DNA of 64,000 nucleotides, taken from Bacteroidales bacterium. Lineage in GTDB: Bacteria > Bacteroidota > Bacteroidia > Bacteroidales > VadinHA17. The notes under the pieces are model-generated. The model was not told the DNA's origin and did no database searches. It worked only from the letters and a program-made list of their open reading frames with translations. The translations under genes were made by a program, and so were the position numbers. The stretch covers positions 124,001 through 188,000 of the forward strand of contig JADKBK010000014.1 in the NCBI GenBank assembly GCA_016715075.1. The letters run 5' to 3'. Below are positions 18,324 through 27,399 of this stretch, one piece after another. How positions within the stretch are numbered: position 1 is the first letter of the stretch; every line of letters begins with the position of its first letter.

Positions 18324-19460
18324 TTAAAAATGCCAGCCTTTAAGTACTAAAAAAGACATAACCAATATGTTGACAAGATTAATCGGCAGGAGGTATTTCC
18401 ATTCCAGTGTCAGAAGCTGGTCGATCCTGAGCCTGGGGAAAGTCCATTTGAACAACATAATTATCCAGATTATGAAGAATGTTTTTCCGATATACCAGAT
18501 AAACGGGGGAATGAAATCCATAACCATATTGAATCCCTCAAGGTTGCCGATATGGAATGGCATCCATCCTCCAAGGAACATCGTTGCTGCAATCGATGCT
18601 ACAATAAACATATTTATATATTCGGCCAGATAGAAAAAGGCGAATTTTATCCCCGAATACTCCGTATGATAACCCGCTGTAAGTTCAGATTCAGCTTCAG
18701 CCATATCAAAAGGTCCGCGGTTGATCTCAGCGGTTGATGAGATTACATAAATTATAAATGCGATTATTGCAGGAATATGACCTTTAAATATAAACCAGCC
18801 TGTTCTCTGGGCTTCTACAATCTCTGACAATTGCATTGTGCCTGAAAGTATTACTATTGTAATCAGAGCAAGCCCTATAGACAATTCATAACTGACAATC
18901 TGTGCCCCGCTTCTCATTGCTCCGATAAGAGAGTATTTGCTGTTGCTTGACCATCCTGCAAGGAGTACACCTACCACACTCATCGATGAAACAGCCAGTA
19001 TATAGAATATCCCTATATTGAAATCTATTGCATGCAAACCATTTGCATACGGAATGGCAGCAAGTGCCATGAAGTTCACAATTATAACAATATAAGGTGC
19101 TATATTGAAAAGAAGACTGTCTGCATTTTTTATTGGAATTATCTCCTTAAACAGAAGCTTTACAAGGTCGGCAATTGTCTGAAATATCCCGTAGGGACCA
19201 ATCCTGTTGGGACCAAGCCTGTTCTGAATGAAAGCACAAACCTTTCTTTCGGCATATACAAGGAACAGACCTACAACTGCATAGAACAAAAGGAAAACAA
19301 CTCCTACCACCACCATCTCGATAACAGTCGTCCAGAATGGTGAAACTGATCCGTTCAGCCATTCGTGAACAGGAGTTGTAAGCAGTGAAAAATCGTATAG
19401 GAATTTCCACCACGGCCCTGTAAATGCTGAAACATAACTTGCAATGAAATCAAATCGCAT
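18324..19460 (-). CDS. nuoH: NADH-quinone oxidoreductase subunit H
   Basis: The complex I membrane subunit that forms much of the quinone site, 378 residues with eight or so helices. Family motifs: YAERKVCAFIQNRLGPNRIGPYGI near 70-93, DLVKLLFKE near 98, AEINRGPFDMAEAESELTAGYHTEYSG near 243-269 and FIIWIIMLFKWTFPRLRIDQL near 334. Separated from nuoD by 177 bases filled with tandem repeats, an unusual gap inside a nuo operon. Confidence 0.96.
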   Translation of the reverse strand: MRFDFIASYVSAFTGPWWKFLYDFSLLTTPVHEWLNGSVSPFWTTVIEMVVVGVVFLLFYAVVGLFLVYAERKVCAFIQNRLGPNRIGPYGIFQTIADLVKLLFKEIIPIKNADSLLFNIAPYIVIIVNFMALAAIPYANGLHAIDFNIGIFYILAVSSMSVVGVLLAGWSSNSKYSLIGAMRSGAQIVSYELSIGLALITIVILSGTMQLSEIVEAQRTGWFIFKGHIPAIIAFIIYVISSTAEINRGPFDMAEAESELTAGYHTEYSGIKFAFFYLAEYINMFIVASIAATMFLGGWMPFHIGNLEGFNMVMDFIPPFIWYIGKTFFIIWIIMLFKWTFPRLRIDQLLTLEWKYLLPINLVNILVMSFLVLKGWHF

Positions 19461-19512
19461 ATTGTAATTGTTTCGTTTTCTATTTTAAATCAAAACCTTA
19501 ATCTTAAACTAT

Positions 19513-19554
<42 letters not shown>

Positions 19555-19558
19555 ATAA

Positions 19559-19637
19559 CCCTGCGCTCTGAGCTCCCCCCTCCGCCTGCGCCCTGCGCGC
19601 CCTGCGCCCTGCGCCCTGAGCCCTGCGCCCTGCGCCC
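19559..19637. repeat. Heptamer array C (CCCTGCG/CCCTGAG) abutting the nuoD stop
   Basis: The core at 19600-19634 is five consecutive heptamers (four CCCTGCG, one CCCTGAG); looser copies extend to 19559. The last unit runs directly into the nuoD stop codon (19638-19640 on the minus strand). On the transcribed strand it reads GGGCGCA. The same unit recurs at 60054-60116, and its GGGCTCA variant at 25167-25194. Confidence 0.93.
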
Positions 19638-20762
19638 CTACCTGTCCATATCCGGAATCACAAAATCCAGCGACCCCGCAATAGCGATCAGGTCGGCTAT
19701 CTTGAAGCCTTTTGCAAGATGATTCAGAACTCCAAGATTGACAAAGTTCGGAGACCTGAATTTCACTCTGTATGGATTTTTGTTTCCGTCACTTATCACA
19801 AACAGACCTAATTCCCCTCTTGCTGTTTCAACCCTCTGGAAATATTCTCCTTCAGGAAGTTTTATAACAGGCTTCATCTTTACTGCATACGGACCCTCGG
19901 GGATATTGTCGATAAGCTGCTCTATAGTATTCATTGATTGGCGCATCTCGTCGTTTCTGGCCATATACCTGTGATAAGTATCACCTTCGCTGAACAGGAC
20001 TTCATTGAATTTGACCTTGTCGTAGGCGCTGTATGGTTCATGTTTCCTGACATCGCAGGATAAGCCGGATGCTCTGGCCGACGGACCTGTAATACCGTAG
20101 GAAATCGCATCCTGAAGGGTAAGGGGACCAATTCCTGATGTTCGTTCGCGGAAGATCACATTGCCGGTCAGAATAGTATCATACTCAGGAAGCTTTTTTC
20201 TGAAATATTTGATAAAATCCTTAACTCTTTTCTGGAAATTTGGGTGAATGTCGTACATGAGTCCGCCGGGACAGTTATAGCTTACTATCATTCTTCCTCC
20301 GGTTGTCTCTTCAAAAATATCAAGGATCATCTCCCTGTCGCGAAGACCGTAAAAGTAACATGTTTGTCCCCCGAGATCCATGCCAAAGGTTGCCCAGAAG
20401 AGCTGGTGCGACTGCAGACGTGAAAGCTCGGACATGATAGTCCTGATAACCTTTATTCTGTCAGGGATATCCACCTCAAGAGCCTTTTCAACAAGAAGGC
20501 ATACCGATTCGTTGTTCTGGTGAGCTGAAAGATAGTCCATCCTGTCTGTAAGGTGGATGATCTGGGGATAGGTTATGCTTTCGCACATCTTCTCTATGCC
20601 CCTGTGAATATATCCTATGTGAGGCTGAATGTTTTTTACCGTTTCACCCTGAAGTGAGACAACAAGCCTGAGCACTCCGTGGGTTGACGGATGCTGCGGT
20701 CCCATGTTGACAATAAATTCCTGCTTCTCGTCAGTAGCTATAATTTCTACCTTCTCTTCCAT
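19638..20762 (-). CDS. nuoD: NADH-quinone oxidoreductase subunit D
   Basis: The 49-kDa-type subunit lining the quinone cavity, 374 residues. Motifs: MGPQHPSTHGVLRLVVSLQGE near 21-41, HIGYIHRGIEKMCE near 47, DRMDYLSAHQNNE near 73 and DLIAIAGSLDFVIPDMDR at the end. NuoC is a separate gene 3 bases upstream, whereas many bacteria fuse the two. The stop codon is followed at once by a heptamer array. Confidence 0.96.
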   Translation of the reverse strand: MEEKVEIIATDEKQEFIVNMGPQHPSTHGVLRLVVSLQGETVKNIQPHIGYIHRGIEKMCESITYPQIIHLTDRMDYLSAHQNNESVCLLVEKALEVDIPDRIKVIRTIMSELSRLQSHQLFWATFGMDLGGQTCYFYGLRDREMILDIFEETTGGRMIVSYNCPGGLMYDIHPNFQKRVKDFIKYFRKKLPEYDTILTGNVIFRERTSGIGPLTLQDAISYGITGPSARASGLSCDVRKHEPYSAYDKVKFNEVLFSEGDTYHRYMARNDEMRQSMNTIEQLIDNIPEGPYAVKMKPVIKLPEGEYFQRVETARGELGLFVISDGNKNPYRVKFRSPNFVNLGVLNHLAKGFKIADLIAIAGSLDFVIPDMDR

Positions 20763-20765
20763 AGT

Positions 20766-21221
20766 TTATTTGGTAACAATGTTAATATCATCGACATAGT
20801 CTTTCCTCAGCGGAAAACCCCATGAACTGTCGAGAAAGAGCCTTCTCAGATCGGGATGGTTTGTAAATCTGATCCCAAGTAGATCATATACTTCCCTTTC
20901 GTGAAGATTGGCAGTTTCCCAAATCCCGGCTAACGAATCGATCTGAGGATTTTCCCTGTCAGATGTGCGGGTCTTGAGTACAATGGAATGGTTATGAACA
21001 GTTGAGCGGAGATGATAGACAACACCAAGATCGTGACCGTAGTCTACTCCTGAGAGGTTGAACATGAAATCAAACTGAGCCTCCTCATTCTCCCTTAGCT
21101 GCCTGGCAAGGGAGTATAACTTTGCAGGTGGAACAATCACCTCTGTGAACTGTTTCCCAATCCTGACCTCCAGATCCTGGTCTATCGATTTTATAAAATC
21201 TTCTAATTGCTTGTTATCCAT
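20766..21221 (-). CDS. nuoC: NADH-quinone oxidoreductase subunit C
   Basis: The 30-kDa-type peripheral arm subunit, 151 residues. Family features: the FNLSGVDYG segment near 50, the PQIDSLAGIWETANLHEREVYDLLGIRFTNHPDLRRLFL signature near 92-130 and the closing LRKDY. It is short but complete for this group. 30 bases after nuoB. Confidence 0.95.
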   Translation of the reverse strand: MDNKQLEDFIKSIDQDLEVRIGKQFTEVIVPPAKLYSLARQLRENEEAQFDFMFNLSGVDYGHDLGVVYHLRSTVHNHSIVLKTRTSDRENPQIDSLAGIWETANLHEREVYDLLGIRFTNHPDLRRLFLDSSWGFPLRKDYVDDINIVTK

Positions 21222-21251
21222 GGATAATCAGATTTCTGAATGTAGAAATTT

Positions 21252-21812
21252 TTATTCGTAGCTATGGGAAGCATTTCTCTTCTTCCTGGAGCTGATTGTC
21301 TCTGTTTCAATCATCCTCTGGAGCTGAAGCATACCATACAGGAGGGCTTCAGGGCGGGGAGGGCATCCGGGAATGTAGACATCTACAGGAATGACATGTT
21401 CAACTCCCTTAACAACACAATAGGAATTAAGGAAAAATGGTCCCCCGGATATTGCGCATGCACCCATAGCAACAACGTATTTGGGCTCAGACATCTGGTC
21501 GTACAGCCTTTTCAGTATCGGTGCCATTTTATTTACTATCGTTCCTGCGACAACTATGACATCAGCCTGACGGGGGCTGGCACGGTAAACTTCCATACCA
21601 AATCTGGCAAAATCGTGCCTTGGCGCTCCTGTTTGCATCATTTCAATGCCGCAACAGCTGGTGGCAAACGTCAGAGGCCATAATGAGTTTTTACGGCCCC
21701 AGTTGATAACATCATCTATGCTGGTCAGAAAAACATTTGACCCGGATTCCCTTAGAAGTTCAAGGCTTTCATTATCGCCGAACTCCTCATATTTCATTCC
21801 TTTTATTCCCAT
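21252..21812 (-). CDS. nuoB: NADH-quinone oxidoreductase subunit B
   Basis: Carries the terminal 4Fe-4S cluster N2 that reduces quinone. Visible ligands: the adjacent cysteines in FATSCCGIEMM, Cys in GACAISGG and Cys in PGCPPRPEAL. The start chosen is MGIKGMKYEEF at 21812, giving 186 residues and a 10-base overlap with nuoA. A longer frame from 21923 lies inside nuoA and adds an unrelated Ser/Cys-rich leader, so it was not used; MKYEEF at 21797 is also possible. Confidence 0.95.
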   Translation of the reverse strand: MGIKGMKYEEFGDNESLELLRESGSNVFLTSIDDVINWGRKNSLWPLTFATSCCGIEMMQTGAPRHDFARFGMEVYRASPRQADVIVVAGTIVNKMAPILKRLYDQMSEPKYVVAMGACAISGGPFFLNSYCVVKGVEHVIPVDVYIPGCPPRPEALLYGMLQLQRMIETETISSRKKRNASHSYE

Positions 21813-22153
21813 ATAAGTGCGTGTTTTTTCCAGGCATACAACAGACCAAGGCCCAGAATGAAGAAAAATATCACTATCTCTACAAACGCTGTCATTCCCA
21901 CTTCCTTCATCACTACAGCCCATGGAAAGACCAGTACGGTTTCAACATCGAAAATAAGAAACAGGATTGCAAACAGATAATATCCGACATTGAACTGAAG
22001 CCAGGTAATCCCCTCTGTGGGAACACCGCATTCATAAGGATCATTTTTCTGGGGGTTAAACGATTTTGGAGCGACAATTCCTGAAAAGACAGGTACCAAT
22101 CCTACAAAAATAGCTCCCAGGATGAAGAATAAAACTAACCATTCGTTACTCAT
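21803..22153 (-). CDS. nuoA: NADH-quinone oxidoreductase subunit A
   Basis: A three-helix complex I membrane subunit of 116 residues and the first gene of the nuo operon. Signature: NPQKNDPYECGVPTEG near 33-48, with the conserved Cys in the loop, and FLIFDVETVLVFPWA near 70. Intact. Confidence 0.95.
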   Translation of the reverse strand: MSNEWLVLFFILGAIFVGLVPVFSGIVAPKSFNPQKNDPYECGVPTEGITWLQFNVGYYLFAILFLIFDVETVLVFPWAVVMKEVGMTAFVEIVIFFFILGLGLLYAWKKHALIWE

Positions 22154-22186
22154 AGAAACTGAGATTTAGGTGTATTAAAGCCGCAC

Positions 22187-22194
22187 AAACTTAT
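22187..22194 (-). promoter_or_regulatory. Candidate -7 box for the nuo operon
   Basis: On the minus strand it reads TAAGTTTG, matching TAnnTTTG, 33 bases upstream of the nuoA start. No clear -33 element. Confidence 0.4.
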
Positions 22195-22268
22195 CAAAAT
22201 AATTAAACATTGTGAAAGAATTAACACCATAATTTGATGATAATTATCATTCGATTTTTATAATGATT

Positions 22269-23024
22269 CTAAATAAAGATTTCTTCCGGATACTCAATAT
22301 CAACAAGGAATAAACCTTTGGCAGGTACAGATGTTCCGGCACGACAGCGGTCCCTTGCCGCAATTATCTTTTCGAACTCATCCATATCCAGCTTCCCGAA
22401 TCCTATGTCTATGAGTGTACCCACTATTGCCCTTACCATATTTCTGAGGAACCTGTCGGCTTTGATCGTGAATACCAACATATTCCCAACCTCTTCCCAT
22501 CCGGCGTGATAGATCCTGCAGAGATTTGTTTTTGTCCCGGAATGGAGTTTGCTGAAACTGGTAAAATCAGTATGATTGAAGAGGATACTGCAGGCCTGAT
22601 TCATTGCATCAAGATCTATTTCACCATGTAAGAACCAGCTTGAATTGTTGGAGAATGGATCCTTTGCCCTTGAGACATAATATTTGTAAGTTCTGGAGAT
22701 AGCGCTATACCTGGCATTAGCATCCGGAAGCACTTTTCTCAGGCCTGTAACGGAAATATCTTCGGGCAGAAAGCTGTTAAGACGGAAGAGCAGTTTTTTA
22801 TTTTCACAGAGATCTGCCGGAGAAGCATCAAAATGAGCACAAAAATACCTGGCATGTACCCCCGTATCCGTTCTGCCAGCCCCGGTAGTCCTGATTTCTT
22901 CTCCAAGAACCACACTCAATGCATTTTCCAGGATCTTCTGCACAGTGATGGAATTTGGCTGCAGCTGCCATCCGTGATAGGAGGTGCCCATGTAGGACAG
23001 GAATATGAAGTAGCGGGTTTTCAC
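22269..23024 (-). CDS. truA: tRNA pseudouridine synthase A
   Basis: Makes pseudouridine at positions 38-40 in the tRNA anticodon stem. The 251 residues fit TruA. Visible: the substrate-binding LSYMGTSYHGWQLQPNSITVQ near 9-29, the catalytic motif GAGRTDTGVHARYF near 48-61 with the nucleophilic Asp, and FLRNMVRAIVGTLIDIGFGK near 193. Intact. A TATATTTG box (minus strand, 23038-23045) lies 13 bases upstream of the start. Confidence 0.96.
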   Translation of the reverse strand: MKTRYFIFLSYMGTSYHGWQLQPNSITVQKILENALSVVLGEEIRTTGAGRTDTGVHARYFCAHFDASPADLCENKKLLFRLNSFLPEDISVTGLRKVLPDANARYSAISRTYKYYVSRAKDPFSNNSSWFLHGEIDLDAMNQACSILFNHTDFTSFSKLHSGTKTNLCRIYHAGWEEVGNMLVFTIKADRFLRNMVRAIVGTLIDIGFGKLDMDEFEKIIAARDRCRAGTSVPAKGLFLVDIEYPEEIFI

Positions 23025-23037
23025 AAATATGTTTCTG

Positions 23038-23045
23038 CAAATATA
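23038..23045 (-). promoter_or_regulatory. Candidate -7 box for truA
   Basis: Reads TATATTTG on the minus strand, 13 bases upstream of the truA ATG. The leader would be very short. No -33 element recognised. Confidence 0.35.
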
Positions 23046-23102
23046 ATTATTCAGCCAATTAATTATGAATTAGTAACGGATCTAAAATAAACCGATTAAT
23101 TG

Positions 23103-23132
23103 TTTGAAAACCGATCATAAAATGTATTTTTA
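23103..23132 (+). promoter_or_regulatory. Candidate promoter of the symporter operon
   Basis: TTTG (23103-23106), an 18-base spacer and TATTTTTA (23125-23132), which differs from TAnnTTTG only in the last base. It stands 80 bases upstream of the symporter start. Confidence 0.5.
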
Positions 23133-23212
23133 CTTTCATCGTTTTAAACCCGATAGAAGAAGAAAAATTACCTGATAACCACTAATGATTAAAAATCTAA
23201 AATCCTTTGATT

Positions 23213-24940
23213 ATGAAAGTTGACCTTAGTTGGATAGATTATCTTATTATGATGATCTATTTTATTTTTGTACTTGGTATTGGCTGGTTTCTGAGAAAAT
23301 TCATGAAGAATGCCAATGCCTTTCTTGAAGCCGGAAGGTCAATGCCTGCCTGGGTTGCAGGATTGGCATTTATCTCTACAAACCTGGGAGCCCTTGAAGT
23401 GATGGGAATGACAGGTTCCGGAATGAAATATGGAATGCTTACAACTCATTTTTACTGGATAGGGGCAATTCCTGCCATGATTTTCCTGGCAGTATTCATG
23501 ATGCCATTCTATTACGGTTCCAAGGCCAGATCAGTGCCTGAATTTCTTAAGCTGAGGTATGATGAGAAAACCAGGGGATTGAATGCAATTCTCTTTGCTG
23601 TGATGACGGTACTAGCTTCAGGAATTTCAATGTTCGCTCTGGCTCTCCTGATGGAAAATGTACTTGGCTGGAATTTTAATCTGAGTCTGTGGATCTCGGC
23701 ATTAATTGTTCTTGGATACACATATCTTGGCGGCCTCTCTTCTGCTATCTATAATGAAGTACTGCAGTTCTTCATTATAGTAATTGGCCTGCTGCCTCTG
23801 GTGTTCCTGGCTTTGAAGGATGTTGGCGGCTGGGTTGGATTAAAGGCACAGCTGGCTCCCATTGCACAGGCAAAAGGATTTGCGGCAGATACCTTTACAA
23901 CGACCTGGAAATACTCAGGTTCGGCAGGAGCCAATCCTCTGGGCGTGGAATGGTTTGGCATTCTGTTTGGTCTTGGATTTGTCCTTTCATTCGGTTACTG
24001 GTGTACCAATTTTTTGATTGTTCAGAGAGCATTTGCCGCTGAATCAAAAGCAGCTGCCAGAAAAGTTCCGCTTATAGGCGCTTTACCTAAAATGTTTATT
24101 CCTTTCCTGATTATAGTTCCGGGAATAATTGCTCTTGCCCTCTCAAATGATCCTGGCAAAGGCTTTAATCTGCCACTTAGTTCCGGTGGAGGACCTGATT
24201 ATAATTTAACAATTATTATGCTGCTTAAACAATATCTCCCGGCAGGAGTCCTTGGTCTTGGTATAACCGCCCTTCTCGCCTCATTTATGTCAGGAATGGC
24301 AGGTAATGTCTCTGCCTTCAATACAGTATGGACATATGATATTTATCAGAGCTATATTCGTCCCAGGACCGGTAATGAGGAAGAGGATGGGAAACATTAT
24401 CTTAAAGTTGGCCGTATCGCTACTATTTTTGGTATCCTGTTAAGTATAGCATCAGCATATATAGCCAGTAAATTTGGCAATATTATGGATTTTCTGCAAA
24501 CGATCTTCTCTCTGATCAATGCACCATTGTTTGCCGTAATATTCCTTGGGATGTTCTGGAAGCGCACCACAGGCCATGCTGCATTTACAGGCTTACTTGC
24601 CGGATTCATTCTTGCACTGATACATCATGGACTGACAGTCCCTGCCGGAGCAACAACAATTATTAAAGGTGGCTGGATCGCTAACCTGCATACATATCCG
24701 GTTGAAATGGCACAGAACTTCTGGACTGCAATAATCGCATTTACAGTAAGCACAACCGTAACAGTTGTACTGACATTTTTAACCAAACAGAAAAAAACAG
24801 ATGAGGAACTGAAGGGACTGGTTTATTCCCTCACACCACGCGAGCTGAATGACAGTCATCTGCCATGGTATGAAAGACCCACCGGTCTGGCAATTCTCGT
24901 TGGTGTTATAGCTATAGTATTAACAATAATGTTTTGGTAG
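23213..24940 (+). CDS. Sodium:solute symporter (SSS/SLC5 family)
   Basis: A cytoplasmic-membrane transporter of 575 residues from ATG at 23213 (MKVDLSWIDYLIM); the frame also allows TTG two codons earlier. It has about 13-14 membrane helices. Family features: the first helix followed by FLEAGRSMPAWVAGLAFISTNLGALEVMG, which carries the discontinuous helix of the sodium site, TYLGGLSSAIYNEVLQFFIIV near 180-200, and RAFAAESKAAARKVPLIGALPKM near 270. Substrate unknown. The neighbours (TIM-barrel isomerase, aldolase) suggest a sugar or related hydroxy-compound. A small membrane protein follows after 12 bases. Confidence 0.93.
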   Translation: MKVDLSWIDYLIMMIYFIFVLGIGWFLRKFMKNANAFLEAGRSMPAWVAGLAFISTNLGALEVMGMTGSGMKYGMLTTHFYWIGAIPAMIFLAVFMMPFYYGSKARSVPEFLKLRYDEKTRGLNAILFAVMTVLASGISMFALALLMENVLGWNFNLSLWISALIVLGYTYLGGLSSAIYNEVLQFFIIVIGLLPLVFLALKDVGGWVGLKAQLAPIAQAKGFAADTFTTTWKYSGSAGANPLGVEWFGILFGLGFVLSFGYWCTNFLIVQRAFAAESKAAARKVPLIGALPKMFIPFLIIVPGIIALALSNDPGKGFNLPLSSGGGPDYNLTIIMLLKQYLPAGVLGLGITALLASFMSGMAGNVSAFNTVWTYDIYQSYIRPRTGNEEEDGKHYLKVGRIATIFGILLSIASAYIASKFGNIMDFLQTIFSLINAPLFAVIFLGMFWKRTTGHAAFTGLLAGFILALIHHGLTVPAGATTIIKGGWIANLHTYPVEMAQNFWTAIIAFTVSTTVTVVLTFLTKQKKTDEELKGLVYSLTPRELNDSHLPWYERPTGLAILVGVIAIVLTIMFW

Positions 24941-24952
24941 GAGGAAATTAAA

Positions 24953-25156
24953 ATGGTAGATATAAGAATCCCTATAGGTCTGATGTTCTCAATCATCGGA
25001 GTATTAATATCAGTTTTCGGTCTGGCAACAATGTCAAACACAGAAATGTACCAGAAATCCCTTAATATCAATGTAAATCTTATTATGGGAGTTTTGATGC
25101 TTATTTTTGGACTTATTATGCTCTATATGTCACAGAGAAAGAAGAAGAAAGCGTAG
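24953..25156 (+). CDS. Small two-helix membrane protein paired with the symporter
   Basis: 67 residues: helix 1 about 7-27 (IGLMFSIIGVLISVFGLAT), a short polar loop with NINVN, helix 2 about 43-60 (IMGVLMLIFGLIMLYM) and a very basic tail, RKKKKA. A strong ribosome site (AGGAGG, 24942-24947) precedes the ATG by 5 bases, and the gene begins 12 bases after the symporter, so it is a real translated gene of the same operon. No named family recognised; the arrangement suggests a small accessory subunit of the transporter. Its stop codon lies inside an AGCGTAG heptamer (25150-25156) that recurs at 25210-25244. Confidence 0.8.
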   Translation: MVDIRIPIGLMFSIIGVLISVFGLATMSNTEMYQKSLNINVNLIMGVLMLIFGLIMLYMSQRKKKKA

Positions 25157-25166
25157 AGAGCAGGCT

Positions 25167-25244
25167 GGGCTCAGGGCTCAGGGCTCAGGGCTCAGGCTTT
25201 GCCAGCCGAAGCGTAGAGCGTAGAGCATAGAGCATAGAGCATAG
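25167..25244. repeat. Heptamer array D (GGGCTCA x4, AGCRTAG x5)
   Basis: Four GGGCTCA units (25167-25194), a 15-base spacer, then two AGCGTAG and three AGCATAG units (25210-25244). A further AGCGTAG at 25150-25156 contains the stop codon of the upstream gene. GGGCTCA is the variant unit of the 19600-19634 array on its transcribed strand, and AGCGTAG is the reverse complement of the CTCTACG units at 59970-59997. Confidence 0.93.
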
Positions 25245-25276
25245 ATAAAAAAAAATTAGCACTAATTAAATAAACA

Positions 25277-26350
25277 ATGGACCGCAGAAAATTCATTGAA
25301 ACTTCCGGCGCTGCAGCCGGTGCTGCCATGCTGGGCAGTGTAACTCCATCAGAACACAAAGCTCCGGAACTGGCAGGACAAAAGTCAGATAAGAAAGCTA
25401 AGATAAAGCTTGGCCTTTATTCCATTTCCTATGGTGGTATCTGGTACAGGGGCGAAGCCCTTTCATTTGAAGAATTGTGCAAAAAGGCAAAAGGTTTTGG
25501 ATTTGAAGGAATAGAGCTCGATAACAAGCGCCCGATGGGAAATCCTTTGGATCTGGACCAGCGCAGGCGAGATGAAATGAAGAACTCACTCGTAAAATAT
25601 GGTCTGGAAATACCTTGTGTCGCTGCGAACAATGACTTCTCGAGTCCGATACCTGAACACCGTGAATGTCAGCTCCTGATGGTGCGTGAGACAGCCAGGC
25701 TGGCAAAGGATCTCGGGGCCAGGACAGTACGCCTTTTTGCCGCCTGGCCCGGTGTACCAATTCATAATGGGGTGGGAACCTATGAATTTGTCCATGACCA
25801 TGATGGTTATTATTCCTTCATGAGGCAATATCCTTATGTAACGTGGCACGACAGGTGGGATCTTGTAAAGGAAGGCCTTAAAGAGGCTGCAAAATTCGGA
25901 GAGGAGAATGGCGTTATAATGGTGCTTCAGAATCACGCTCCCCTGATCAGAAGCTGGAAAGATGTCCATAAAATGGTAAATGAGGTTAATTCAAAATGGC
26001 TCAGGGTTTGCCTTGATCTTCCCATTTTTGAAAAGCAGGACAAGGATTACATTGCAAATGCGATTCAGACTATCGGGGATCTCCAGGTGCATTCTCACTT
26101 CGGAGGAGAGTATTACAGGGATGAAAACAAGGTTATAAGGCCTAAAATGCTTGATTATTATGCTGGCGGAATAATGCCGGATTATGACCATTATATCAGT
26201 CAGATGGATACTATCGGTTATAACGGATATTTCACATTTGAGCTTTGCCATCCCCTTTACAACGAAAAGCATGAACCGGAAGGAATAGACTTTGTTGACC
26301 AGCAGGTAAGTCTTGCCCGGGAGTATATGGCAAATATTATCAATAAATAG
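25277..26350 (+). CDS. Exported sugar phosphate isomerase/epimerase-type TIM-barrel protein
   Basis: A 357-residue protein of the xylose-isomerase-like TIM-barrel superfamily (AP_endonuc_2 fold). The N-terminus MDRRKFIETSGAAAGAAML is a twin-arginine-type signal, so it probably acts in the periplasm. Barrel features: FGFEGIELDNKR near 75, GARTVRLFAAWPG near 145, VIMVLQNHAPLI near 214, VCLDLPIFEKQ near 245, VHSHFGGEYY near 272 and YFTFELCHPLY near 318, with acidic and His residues placed as metal ligands. Substrate unknown. Located between the symporter pair and the aldolase-type gene, whose ATG follows its stop codon directly. Confidence 0.82.
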   Translation: MDRRKFIETSGAAAGAAMLGSVTPSEHKAPELAGQKSDKKAKIKLGLYSISYGGIWYRGEALSFEELCKKAKGFGFEGIELDNKRPMGNPLDLDQRRRDEMKNSLVKYGLEIPCVAANNDFSSPIPEHRECQLLMVRETARLAKDLGARTVRLFAAWPGVPIHNGVGTYEFVHDHDGYYSFMRQYPYVTWHDRWDLVKEGLKEAAKFGEENGVIMVLQNHAPLIRSWKDVHKMVNEVNSKWLRVCLDLPIFEKQDKDYIANAIQTIGDLQVHSHFGGEYYRDENKVIRPKMLDYYAGGIMPDYDHYISQMDTIGYNGYFTFELCHPLYNEKHEPEGIDFVDQQVSLAREYMANIINK

Positions 26351-27385
26351 ATGGCAAAGAGAGGATTTGCAAGTGATAATAATGCAGGAGTTCATCCTGA
26401 GATATTCAAAGAGCTGCTCTCTGCCAATGAAGGTCATGCGATCGGTTATGGTTCCGATATTTACACTGAACAGGCGCTGGAGCTCTTTAAAGAGCAATTT
26501 GGGCGTGATACTGAAACCTTTTTTGTCTTTACCGGCACAGCTGCCAATGTACTTGGGCTCTCTTCAATTACCAGGTCCTGGAATTCAGTAATAGCATCAT
26601 CCACGGCACATCTTGAACAGGATGAGTGCGGGGCGCCGGAAAAATTTCTCGGTTGCAAGGTGCTGACGGTCGATTCACCCGATGGAAAGATAAATCCCAG
26701 ACTGATTGAAACACATCTTCATGGCTTTGATTTTGAGCACCATTCGCAACCTAAAGTGATATCCGTTACGCAGTCGACGGAGATGGGTACTGTATACACC
26801 GCAACAGAAATAAGGGAAATAGCCGATTTTATTCATTCCAGAGGCCTCCTGCTTCATATGGATGGAGCGAGGATATCAAATGCAGCCGTATCGTTGAATA
26901 AGCCATTCAGGGCGTTTACAACTGATGCAGGGGTTGATGTGCTTTCATTCGGAGGAACAAAGAACGGGATGATGTGTGGGGAAGCGATCTGATTTCTGAA
27001 GCCAGGGCTATCAGCAGATTTTAAATATATGAGGAAGCAGGGCATGCAGCTTGCGTCAAAGATGAGATTTATCTCTGCCCAGTACCTCGCATATTTCAGG
27101 AATGATCTGTGGAAAGCATGTGCTTCCCATTCCAACAGTATGGCGAATCTCCTTGCTGATCATCTTAAGAATATTCCGGAAATAAGAATTACACAGAAGG
27201 TTGAGTCGAACGGGATCTTCGTTATAATGCCTGATGAGATTGCAAAAAAAATGCAGCAGCATTATTTCTTCTATCCATGGAATGAGAAGACTTCGGAATA
27301 CCGGCTGATGACGAGCTGGGATACTCAGAAGGAGGATATTGAAGGATTTATAAGCCTTCTCCTGCAGGAATTTAAAAACCATTAA
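26351..27385 (+). pseudogene. Threonine aldolase-type PLP enzyme interrupted by an in-frame TGA
   Basis: A beta-eliminating-lyase-family aldolase that would cleave L-threonine or a related beta-hydroxy amino acid. The frame from ATG 26351 runs 213 codons, meets TGA at 26990-26992 and continues in the same frame to 27385, for 344 codons in all, the usual family length. The PLP-binding Lys204 (SFGGTKNGMM) and Asp171 (HMDGARISN) lie before the stop. The sequence around it reads GEAI-stop-FLKPGL, where relatives have a hydrophobic residue; one base change from TTA (Leu) would explain it. TGA ends other genes here (folD), so recoding is unlikely. The break is either a nonsense mutation or a base error. 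Confidence 0.8.
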
Positions 27386-27399
27386 ATCAACTTTTTTTT

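Noticed and set aside
21813..21923. Upstream extension of nuoB
   Set aside because: It overlaps nuoA by more than 100 bases and adds residues unlike any NuoB leader.
26990..26992. Selenocysteine or recoded TGA in the aldolase-type gene
   Set aside because: The position is hydrophobic in relatives, not an active-site Cys; TGA ends other genes here, and no downstream SECIS-like stem was seen.
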